In this document: piece after piece, positions 1-7,551 of the stretch
How the letters are laid out: the number at the start of each line of letters is the position of its first letter
Numbering within the stretch: the stretch's first letter is position 1
From: Phoronis ovalis
Taxonomy: Eukaryota; Phoronida; Phoronidae
Direction of reading: 5' to 3'
NCBI GenBank assembly: GCA_028565635.1
Contig: JAOXYB010044793.1
Location: forward strand, 1 to 12,478
Length of the DNA: 12,478 nucleotides
Translations under genes and position numbers: made by a program
The notes under the pieces: model-generated
Told to the model about the DNA's origin: nothing
What the model saw: only the letters and a program-made list of their open reading frames with translations
The model's database searches: none

Positions 1-88
1 GATTGGGTTTACTACCGAAAGCCAACATTTTGGATTGGGTTCCGCGGCACATCCCCGTAGTCAAAAAACCTTGAGTAACCCCCCCGGG
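1..88 (+). mobile_element. Foldback element, truncated copy 1 (right end)
   Basis: Seen: this stretch matches the right end of the complete copy at 4398-4820. Both share a TTTTGGATTGGGTT block, then GCGGCACATCCCCGTAG, a run of A, CCTTGAGTA and a C-run ending in GGG. The window edge cuts off the rest, so its full length is unknown. The same end, reverse-complemented, begins the copy at 11958. It shows no coding capacity, so it would be non-autonomous. The family is not one I can name. Confidence 0.8.
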
Positions 89-256
89 AATTGTTGTTAG
101 TATAAATTTTGTATTTGCCAAGAATAAGTAAATATTACGCTTAAACAATTAAAATTGAATTTAATTGTTAATAATTGAATGTTTCTGTCAGTAAGTGAAT
201 AGCTACTAACTAACTGCAATTTAAAAATAAATTATAGGACACTAAATATTCACAAA
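89..256. other. AT-rich spacer, nothing recognised
   Basis: This is a short AT-rich stretch rich in TTAAT and AATTG. It has no coding signal, tRNA or clear promoter motif. A TATAG (233-237) just before the reading frame at 257 could be read as a splice acceptor, but nothing else supports that. Confidence 0.5.
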
Positions 257-664
257 ATGTACAAATTAACAGAGTCTCTGTGCTACTTATTTGCTTCGCC
301 ATTTTCAAAGCGAGCCCGTTTCTTTTTAAAAGCGTTAAACTATGTCATTAGTGATAATACACGTACTTTTGTCGGAACACAAGCAGATGCTATCAATTTT
401 TACCCTTACTTACCTCGAATTCTGTCCACCATAAAACAAACTGATATTTTGTTCAGCGCAATTATAACAGTGGGGACAGTACTAACATATTACTTTTGTG
501 TACATACATATATTGAGGGCTATAGGGGGGGGGAGGGGTATCGCGAGCAGCGAGCATTGGCGTCTGTTAAGTGCGAGCAGCGAGCATTACCATTTTTGTT
601 GCTTTGTTTTTGTTTTTTTTTTGGTTGTCGATTTTTTTTGGCGACTTTTTTTCTTGGTTGTTAA
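257..664 (+). CDS. Unrecognised reading frame, doubtful gene
   Basis: The frame opens with an ATG that has A at -3 and runs for 135 codons. I do not recognise it. The first 86 or so codons have mixed codon use. They include a basic patch (SKRARFF, near residues 17-23) and a hydrophobic stretch near residues 66-80 (ILFSAIITVGTVLTY) that could span a membrane. From about 516 onward the frame runs through the G-run and the internal repeats of an inserted element, so that tail (Gly/Arg then Phe/Cys-rich) is not protein sequence in any useful sense. If any part is real it is the 5' 260 bases, perhaps an exon or relic of a neighbouring gene. It lies outside the CpG-depleted CELF transcription unit, so it is unlikely to be a CELF exon. 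A chance open frame is an equally good reading. Confidence 0.2.
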   Translation: MYKLTESLCYLFASPFSKRARFFLKALNYVISDNTRTFVGTQADAINFYPYLPRILSTIKQTDILFSAIITVGTVLTYYFCVHTYIEGYRGGEGYREQRALASVKCEQRALPFLLLCFCFFFGCRFFLATFFLGC

Positions 665-718
665 TTTTTCTTGTTTAAATGCGAGCATTGTACCTTGGGG
701 AATACCCCCCCCCCCCTC
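516..718. mobile_element. Short element with G-run/C-run inverted ends
   Basis: Seen: the left end carries TATAG, a long G-run and GGGGTAT (521-541). The right end (701-722) is its near-perfect reverse complement, AATAC, a C-run, then CTCTATA. The seven bases TATATTG occur on both sides (509-515 and 719-725), which would fit a target-site duplication. The interior is not palindromic. It contains a repeated GCGAGCAGCGAGCATT and T-rich sequence with no coding capacity. I infer a MITE-like non-autonomous insertion about 0.2 kb long. It differs from the foldback family at 1, 4398 and 11958 apart from the G-rich ends. Confidence 0.55.
543..690 (+). repeat. GCGAGCAGCGAGCATT direct repeats
   Basis: A 16-bp unit occurs exactly at 543-558 and 573-588, 30 bp apart. 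A shorter piece, GCGAGCATT, is at 681-689. All three lie inside the G/C-run element, so they are best seen as its internal repeats. Confidence 0.75.
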
Positions 719-722
719 TATA

Positions 723-2160
723 TTGGTCTCGAATGTTATGCGCAACATGCCATTTTTTTTACTATTTTTTGGGGTTCAGACACCGAAATTTGTGTCAACA
801 TGTATTTTGTTCAATAATTTATAAACTGTCATTTTGATATATGACACTTTGTTTTTTACGTATCAACCGGATCCGGATCAGCAAAAAATTAATTCGGACA
901 TGGGAATTCTTAAATGGTGCGTTAGTGTCAAACTTTTCACAAATCTCTATTAAGCCCGAGGAAGTTTTGCTACGCATTTTTGACTGTTCAGCGTGTAGTC
1001 TTTAGCATTGCAGGGATGTACCTTTGATATTTTTTGAAATATTTAACTACCGTTTATTTTAAACAACTATTCAAATGTGCGATGTATTTAGATGTGTTTG
1101 GGTTTAAACCCTCGGACAAAAATCCAAACTAAACGTCATCAGGTAGCGACACCTAGCGTTAGGACGTTGAAGCAATAGCTGTCTGCTAGCATTTGTTTAG
1201 TCTGTCAATTTATATGCTTCGATTGTTTCCGTCGCCAATAATATCATATCAGCTCTGTGTTGTTTTTGTTTTTCTGCACTGAAATGCATGTACCTTGTAT
1301 TTAACTGGATAGGACCAAATGAAGCCTGAGTAATTTCTCACCTGTCGACTGCCTGCAACCTCCAAGGTATCTTCAAATCTGGATTAAAAATGTATTTATT
1401 TTCTACCACTAAATAAATTAATTTGCGACAAGTTAATATAGCGAATAGCTTGTCATTTTACCTAAAAACTAAAGCATTAAATAATGAGCATATAGTGTTA
1501 TTAATGAATGACGGAAATGGTAATCGCCTCACAGGTGATATCCGAGCGGTAATTTCTGACGGCATCAGTATCGTGACCACCATTTTGTTCTGTGTGTGTG
1601 CTGTCTTCGTCTGTCTGTGTTTTTAGCGTAATTAGGTGAGTATTATGTGATTTTTTCAATTTACGTTGATTCAAATATTTGATTATAGCATGGTTACTTC
1701 TCTGTTATTTTTCTATAACACATATCTTCGCTTTTTTTATGGAACATCTGGTGAAAATTGTCGGCAAAAACAAATATGCCATAGGCATAAGCACGAAGCG
1801 CGAACTTTAAATGTATCGTAGGATTAAGACAGCTGGAGCGTATATTAATGTACATGGGGAAGTATGATCATTATGGGTATATATTTTATTATCTGATGTA
1901 GATTCGCCAGAAACGAATTAAAGATACGACCGGACTATACATTATTAGTTATAAATTATACTGAAATACCGGACGTGAAATAAGAGTTCGCACTGGGAGT
2001 TCGAAGCTCTAGACATTTCTCTCTACGAAACCTCTGCTTTAACGTAGCACTAGTTTGTAATGAAGGAGAAAGATTCGCTCTATTTGTATCAGTTTATAAT
2101 CGGGTTGTTTGCTCCATTTGCGTGATTTTGTTACTGACTTTAATGTTTCAAACTTCAGGC
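723..2160. other. CpG-normal region; possible CELF 5' regulatory DNA
   Basis: No gene can be supported here. By hand count 841-2160 contains about 50 CpG, close to expectation for its base composition, whereas the next 2 kb has almost none. Several unspliced-frame stops rule out a long exon. Two plausible donors are present: CACAG|GTGATA (exon end 1534) and TTAG|GTGAGT (exon end 1635), the latter just after a pyrimidine/TG-rich tract at 1587-1624. These could end 5' UTR exons of the downstream CELF gene, but neither can be proved. Small palindromes are present, such as CCGGATCCGG at 867-876 and TATGCCATAGGCATA near 1776. No convincing TATA box with an initiator was found. Confidence 0.35.
1144..1158. 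promoter_or_regulatory. CTCF-like motif (weak)
   Basis: TAGCGACACCTAGCG reads on the minus strand as CGCTAGGTGTCGCTA, one base away from the AGGTGGCGCTA-type core recalled for insect CTCF sites. It lies in the CpG-normal block that may hold the CELF promoter. A single imperfect match in more than 12 kb has little weight by itself. Confidence 0.2.
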
Positions 2161-4397
2161 AGACATATAATCAATGAATTGTATGCACAGCCAAAGATCA
2201 AATAAAGAGTTTAACATGTAGTTCTTAATATATCCATTCGGATGAGGTGTTGTATAATATGTTATATAATCAGCTACTGCATATAAAGAATTTCTGCACT
2301 CCTACACTATATAATATTTGAACTATATAATCTGACTGGAAAAGTTTTCAATGTGCCAATTTTATACTTACTTTTTGAAATTCTTGCAACAGAACCAATC
2401 TCTAAGAAAATATTGTCATTGGCCATTTTCTACATTTTTTGCAGATTTTGTCTACACTATCTAAAAATTGCTTTAGCAGTAACTAAAAAATGCTTTATTG
2501 TGTGAGTACTGTTTTGATAGCCGTGCAATATGTTTCTTGTAGTAAAAGTCTGAAACGGAGTAAGTTAACATTAAACCCCCTTATACTTTGGAGCTTATGA
2601 GTAGTGGCATGTTTCGCTCTAATTTGAAATCCTAATAATCTGAGATGTGCCTAAAGATTTTTTATATCCGATGCAAAATATGATCTTCAATGATACTATT
2701 TAACAGAGTAACATATGGTAGATACAAAATTCAACCATTTTTACTTTTATCATCTTTTTAACAATTAGAACATTTTCAAATACTTAAAAATGAAATTTAA
2801 AAATGTTGTTGATGATACATTCTGGTTTTGTGTTGTCTGTGATAGTACAGCCTTATTGTGTTTAACTGTTTACTTTGTGGTTACCATCTTATCACAATCT
2901 TATCGCCTGTGTGCAGGTACACCTGATTGTTTTGTCTGTTATCTAATGACAAAGGTTTTGATCACTCCCTGTAACCTCTTACTTTGTCTTGAGCTGGCTT
3001 AATTGCCATGTTACTACATTTATGATTGATACTGCAAAAGAGTGAAGGGGTCAGCAGATCCATCCTTAAATCCACCTCCAAATTTTGTATTGTACATAAT
3101 ATCACCAAAAATAACAGAATCAAGATGGTATCTTAATCACAATCTCCAATTACCAGGTAACTGTACTGGCATATTAATATTAGTTACTATGTTTAATAAC
3201 TGGGCAAGTATGATTGATCATTTAGAAAATTATGTGGAAACTTGTAAACACAGCTAACAGGAACATATTTTGTTTAGTGTGCTTATTGGAAAGCTAGTAA
3301 ATAATTGGTATAATAATTTGTCACCACATTACATAGCATATTTGTTTCTAGTGAAATGTAATTTTTAATAATAAAAATGAGGAATTGTTGTTTATTTCAT
3401 ATCCTGTATAGCTTATCTAGACTGCCCTGTATATAATAATGTTTAGTATGGTCTAAGATTTGGCTGAGCTATTAAACTTTGTGGTGTAGGGGGTGATAGT
3501 TATCTTTTCAAATCAATAATGATATCAGGGTTCTAAGCTCATTATGACTGACAAGGTAATAGAATAGTAGACTCAGTAGGTGTTATGCCAATTAAAGCTT
3601 TAGATTCTTTTCTACTAGTTGTCATGGAAACAAATACTAGTTGTTGTGTATTTGATTTATAACCTTTTAGATTTTGTCTGAATGTAAGGGGGGAAAAAAT
3701 AAAACACTTTGGCTAGGCTTGTTTGTCTTACTAACTAGGAATCTTGATGTACCTATGATAGCAGTTGTGCATCAGTTATAGTCCAAGTTATTTGAAAGTT
3801 ATACTCCTATATTTTAATGTTTTGAGTAAATTTAGATAGAATGCATAGATAAGCTCTTTGACATTTGTAAAAATGCTCAAGTGGAATATATCTGGTCAAG
3901 TTATATTAATGACCATCATTGTAAAGGTTTTGAACACAGACACTAGAAATTTAAATACACATTAAAATGTCCCATGACAAGGGTTCAAAACTTGATATTA
4001 CATGTAATATTACCTCCATACTATATTGTAGGATTTTTATATCACAACTATTATGATTATAAATACTATTACTGAAAACCACTGTCATATTTTTAACTTT
4101 ATGAAAGGTAAGTTATTCAGTGTAAATAATGTGTATTTGAACCATTAACTACCACAATGACATACACTTATTTATTTAAGCCATAATAATAAATAACAAC
4201 TTTTTATGTGGGTTTTCAATTGATTGTTAAGGTTACTGCTAATTATAGTGTTTACTATAAAAACTGAAGTTAAAACTGTTGCACTGGCCACATATCTATC
4301 AGAAAAAGAGATTTCCTTGTCCAAAGGTTATAAAATGTGATTTATGGTTGTCAGTATTTTGCCATTGACTATATATAAAGGTTGAGGCTCAGGTTGT
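2161..4397 (+). other. CpG-depleted, AT-rich sequence, probable 5' intron of CELF
   Basis: No exon is supported. The region is about one-third G+C, with many stops in all frames. From about 2700 to 4397 I count two CpG or fewer, apart from the mobile element that follows. That strong depletion is shared with the proven introns downstream, so I infer that this is transcribed, germline-methylated CELF intron. A strong donor-like AAAG|GTAAGT occurs at 4107/4108, but the sequence before it has no convincing acceptor-bounded exon. An X-box-like sequence lies at 3618-3631. Confidence 0.45.
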
Positions 4398-4820
4398 CCC
4401 GGGGGGGGGGGGGTAATCGAGTTATTTTTGGTGGGGGTGTGCAGCCCAGTTGAAAATTTTGGATTTGGATTGTATACTTCTTACTGTTTATTTTGGATTG
4501 CTACCTTAAAGATATTCAAAAATTTGGATTGCTACCCACTGCTTACAACAAATAATTTGGATTAATTTTAGGTTTGTATCCTTAAATAAATTTTGGAATT
4601 TGGTTTGTATTGACTGATCAGTCAGTTTGCATAAAAATGGATCAATTGCTATACTCAAATATCTTAAAATTTTGGATTGCTACCCTTATATTTCACAAAA
4701 TTTGGATTGCTACCCTAAAATTTCAAAAATTAGATTGGGTTTGCTACCATAAGCTAAAATTTTGGATTGGGTTCTGCGGCACATCCCCGTAGTTAAAAAA
4801 CCTTGAGTACCCCACCTGGG
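4398..4820 (+). mobile_element. Foldback element, complete copy 2
   Basis: Seen: the left end is CCC plus 13 G, then TAATCGAG, T-rich sequence and GTGGGGGTGTGCAGCCCAGTTG. The right end reverse-complemented gives CCCAGGTGGGGTACTCAAGG, T-rich sequence and ACGGGGATGTGCCGCAGAACC. These are long imperfect terminal inverted repeats of about 60 bp. Between them lie degenerate copies of a ~30-bp unit centred on TTTGGATTGCTACCC (near 4492, 4525, 4674, 4703). Flanking GGTTGT and GGTTAT could be a mutated target duplication. No transposase is present, so it is non-autonomous. It retains several CpG in a CpG-poor intron, which suggests a younger age than its surroundings. The open frame at 4610-4792 is just the repeat unit read in frame (FWIAT, IWIAT), not a gene. 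Confidence 0.8.
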
Positions 4821-5668
4821 TTATGTACTCCCAGAACATGTACATACAGGACCAGTAAACAACACCTGGCCCAGTATTAACTAAGACAAAAGTAAATATT
4901 ATTTTTACTCCACTAGGAATCTGTTAATTAGATTTTGTTGATAAAATAAGGTAAGAATTGTATAATTTGTGCATATAATATTGCATGTCAGATTTTTTGT
5001 TTCTGTAGTGTCTCATGAATCTGATGATCAAACAAATCCTTAAAATAAAACAAGAATACTTTAAGTGGGTTTTTGGCTAAGCTTTTGGCTAAACCTCCCT
5101 TTTTTAGCCTGCTTCTTAATACTACCTTTGATTTTCAGTGGTACCCAACTGTTTTATAAGGGAGAGGTTATCACTAGCACCTTGCTTATCTGTGATTTAT
5201 AATTTTATTAATTTTGTGATTAGGAAATACACATACTGTTCCTTCAGAAGCAGACCTACTAACTTAGTTATAATATAGTCCCAGGTTAGATTTTTGTTCT
5301 GGGATGATCTTTTGTTCTGTGGTAGGGTGGTGTTGTTCTAGGGATTGTATTCCTATGTTTTCTTAGCCTTTGTCCTAATACACTATTTTAAAGTCACATT
5401 TGTAATACATTATTAAATGGAGCACACTATTCATAATCCTAGGGGGTTGTGACTTTGGGAAGTAGTATAAATACATTTATAAATTATCTCTCTTACTAGT
5501 GATACAACCTTTTTTTTAACAAAAAGTATTGAAACTAGGTATTAATTATAATGAATAGATTAATGATTAATTTTTCATAACTGTTTAATATGTATTGAAT
5601 GCTGATTACCCCCCTTCTGTCTATGACATGATCCATTATATAATGAAATATATATTGAACTGGCATAG
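4821..5668 (+). other. Intron, nothing recognised
   Basis: This is AT-rich, CpG-poor sequence with no coding signal. A donor-like AAG|GTAAGA at 4950/4951 has no matching exon. A C-run and TTCTGTCT (about 5607-5622) followed by CATAG (5664-5668) could serve as the polypyrimidine tract and acceptor for the candidate exon at 5669. Confidence 0.5.
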
Positions 5669-5772
5669 ATGATTATAGTGCAAGGTAAACTGATTAAGAA
5701 AGGTCTGTCACCTTTATCCATCATGTGTGACCAAGAATTTGTCAAGGAGTCAAACCAAAGTGTCATCACAGG
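5669..5772 (+). CDS. CELF1/2: CELF candidate N-terminal exon
   Basis: Seen: an ATG directly follows CATAG, and 34 codons stay open until CACAGG|GTAATT. The exon ends with two bases of a codon (GG). The next exon starts with the single base needed (G), followed by TCT AGT ATG, so the frame joins exactly. The join reads [16 protein letters not shown]. An internal ATG at 5723 (MCDQEFVKES) is an alternative start. Long vertebrate CELF1 isoforms also carry a short divergent N-terminal extension before the MNGTL start, which makes such an exon plausible. It should be a low-complexity-free, disordered tail with no RNA-binding motif of its own. Because the CpG boundary lies 3 kb upstream, it is probably preceded by a non-coding exon. 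It may be alternatively included, since the next exon has its own ATG at 6313. Codon phase, donor position and open frame support it; there is no strong sequence match. Confidence 0.5.
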
Positions 5773-6305
5773 GTAATTATTTTATTTTAAATACTTTATC
5801 AGCCTAATAAAAATAGTTTATCTACTTGACAGTGTAAAAATAGAGTTATGGAATGACTTGAAATTAAAAAAAAAAGTTCTTGCAGATTATTGTCATTGAT
5901 TTGGTGTAAACAATCTAATCAAATGCCTACTAGAGCGTGTATACATTTTGAGGAGTTGTGATCCATATGCAAACAGGAGTCGACATATCACGGCTGGCAG
6001 CTAGTTCTCCCTGTGTGCTATGCTAGCTAATATACATGAGCAAATAATGGTTATGTTGGCAGTGACAGTCATTCCATTTTTACTACCATATTAAATACTG
6101 GGCTGTCTTCAAGATTAGGTGATCAAGGGTGATGCCATAAGGTACGAATACTGCAAATGTTTCAACATTAAAATGTTTTGTAGAAGAGAATAAAGCCATG
6201 TACAAAGTTCCTAGCCAAGGGATTTTACAGCTGTCTTCAAAAGAATGCCATTTGCATCATGTTTTGGCAGCTGATTAAGAGCTCAAATGTTAATGTACAT
6301 TTCAG
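5773..6305 (+). other. Intron (533 nt)
   Basis: The intron opens GTAATT and closes TTAATGTACATTTCAG. A slightly CpG-richer patch (5935-6000, with GTCGAC and CACGGC) is the only compositional change. An ATG at 6259 is in frame with the next exon, but it lies before the acceptor and is best treated as intronic. Confidence 0.6.
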
Positions 6306-6478
6306 GTCTAGTATGAATTCAACAGTTGCCAAGGAACCTGATCCTGACGCCATCAAAATGTTTGTTGGCCAGATACCTCGCTCAATGGAAGAAGCAGATT
6401 TGCGAAAAATGTTTGAACAGTTTGGTGAAGTTTGCCAGCTGAATGTTCTCCGTGACAAGGTCACAGGCCAAAGCAAGG
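6306..6478 (+). CDS. CELF1/2: CELF exon: start of RRM1
   Basis: The acceptor is ACATTTCAG|GTCTAGT and the donor CAAGG|GTTGGT (phase 1). The peptide begins [15 protein letters not shown] at ATG 6313, matching the MNG...PDPDAIK start of vertebrate CELF1/2, so this ATG is a credible start if the upstream exon is skipped. RRM1 follows: RNP2 is MFVGQI (residues 53-58 counting from the 5669 start), helix 1 is [13 protein letters not shown], strand 2 is VCQLNVLRD, and the strand 2-3 loop is DKVTGQSKG. This loop is the short Bruno-like form, not the longer NPPQ-containing loop recalled for vertebrate CELF1/2. CELF proteins bind UGU/GU-rich RNA. They control alternative splicing in the nucleus and mRNA decay or translation in the cytoplasm. 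RRM1 and RRM2 work as a pair. Confidence 0.95.
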
Positions 6479-7468
6479 GTTGGTGGAATTTTTAATTGTA
6501 CTGCGAATATCGGGCCATTTAATAAAAAATGCTCTGTATTGCACAAGATGCAAACATGGTACATGGGTGTTGTGTATGTCATGTCACATATGCATCTGTT
6601 AGCTGCACTTATTATTTCCAATCATATTGCTTTAGGGTTGAATACACTTTCAATAGCCCTTGCTATTACATCACACTTTTCACTTACCAGACTATACATG
6701 AAAGCTTCTATAATATCTATTCAATGGTCAATCTTATCTGTAGTTAAATATTAAACTATAAATGAGATTTGAAATCTAAGAAGTATTGCATCTAATGATG
6801 TTTTCAAATTCTTGTTGGCAAACAAATCCTGTTGTTTGTAAAATGAAAAATAATTTTTATATGACTGATAGATTGAACTGCATACTTTTCAAACATTATT
6901 ATCGTAAAAACCCTTTTTTTATTTTTAAATATAACATTTTTATAAAATGTTGGTTTCTGGTATTTTTTTTTGAAAAAGCTGATTTTTGTTGTGGAAAGTC
7001 TTCATTCAAGTTTTGGTCTTGTAAAGTAATTTCCCAAATAAGTATTTATAAAATGTTGGTTTCTGGTATTTTTTTGGAAACAGCTGATTTTTGTTGAAAG
7101 TTTCCATTCAAGCTTTGGTCTTGTAAAGTAATTTCCTAAATAAGTAATTTCCTACATCATCCTAGAGAGAAATGTTGTCAAATTGTCTTCTATTTGTGAT
7201 TTAACTTATTTTTGTGCAAAACCTTTATAGGAATATAATAAATGGTGATATGTGTACTGCCAAAATGTGATGGCTAGCTTAGAAGGGGGTTATTAGGAAT
7301 TGACAGTTGCCCCATTATCACAGTGGTTGAATTTAGAGTTGAGTCCTCTATGTGCACCAATCATATTGTTTCTCATTTTTACAAAATGAAATTACATATT
7401 GTTATATCAGTATAGCTGGTTTATCTGCCACTTTAGTTTGTTAATGATATTTTTTTACATTTCTATAG
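6479..7468 (+). other. Intron (990 nt)
   Basis: Bounded by GTTGGT and TTTTTTACATTTCTATAG. The donor is weak (T at +4 should be A, G at +5 kept). It holds a ~106-bp tandem duplication, listed separately. Reading through the donor ends in WWNF and a stop after four codons, so intron retention would truncate RRM1. Confidence 0.75.
6941..7146 (+). repeat. Tandem duplication, two ~106/100-bp units
   Basis: Unit 1 starts at 6941 and unit 2 at 7047. Both begin TATAAAATGTTGGTTTCTGG, share AGCTGATTTTTGTTG and TTTGGTCTTGTAAAGTAATT, and end AAATAAGTA. They differ by a few substitutions and by small indels in the T-run and the GTGGAAAGTC segment. The tail of unit 2 (AAGTAATTTCCTA) is partly repeated once more just beyond it. 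This is a simple, moderately old intronic duplication. The apparent open frame across it is a by-product. Confidence 0.92.
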
Positions 7469-7551
7469 GATGCTGTTTTGTTACCATGGCAACAAGAAAA
7501 CAAGCACTACAAGCTCAAGATGCCCTACACAATATAAAAGTTATGGCTGGG
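7469..7551 (+). CDS. CELF1/2: CELF exon: end of RRM1 (83 nt)
   Basis: The acceptor is TTTCTATAG|GATGCTG and the donor GCTGGG|GTAGGT. The first two bases complete the Gly codon begun in the previous exon, giving K-GCCFVTM, then [21 protein letters not shown]. This is the RNP1 strand, helix 2 and strand 4 of RRM1 (residues 93-120), and it ends in phase 0. RNP1 reads KGCCFVTM. The last position is Met where CELF proteins and the RNP1 consensus have Phe or Tyr; the main RNA-stacking aromatic (Phe96) is kept. The codons GTT ACC ATG GCA AC also form an RFX X-box (listed separately). A different frame of this exon, starting at 7470, stays open for 88 codons but has no CELF similarity. Confidence 0.96.
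7480..7493. promoter_or_regulatory. RFX X-box within the RNP1 codons
   Basis: GTTACCATGGCAAC fits the X-box pattern GTNRCC-N2-RGYAAC exactly, with both half-sites intact. It overlaps the Val-Thr-Met-Ala-Thr codons of RRM1. The match is direct from sequence. Binding by an RFX factor is only an inference, since coding constraint alone could produce it. Confidence 0.35.

Noticed and set aside
2790-3257. Two 70-codon frames (2790-3002 and 3042-3257)
   Set aside because: The sequence is CpG-depleted and intron-like, no family is recognised, and lengths are within chance for AT-rich DNA. GTACAC at 2918 is a weak donor.
4610-4792. 60-codon open frame with FWIAT/IWIAT repeats
   Set aside because: It is the ~30-bp unit of the foldback element, read in frame, with no independent coding signal.
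5575-5769. 64-codon minus-strand frame
   Set aside because: It is the shadow of the plus-strand candidate CELF exon and surrounding intron, with no recognisable protein features.
6259-6312. ATG at 6259 in frame with RRM1 as the CELF start
   Set aside because: It lies upstream of a good acceptor (TTTCAG, 6305), and the peptide before MNSTV has no CELF character. An unspliced first exon cannot be fully excluded.
6786-7097. 103-codon frame with repeated Phe/Lys-rich segments
   Set aside because: It is an AT-rich tandem duplication read in frame within an intron bounded by firm CELF exons.
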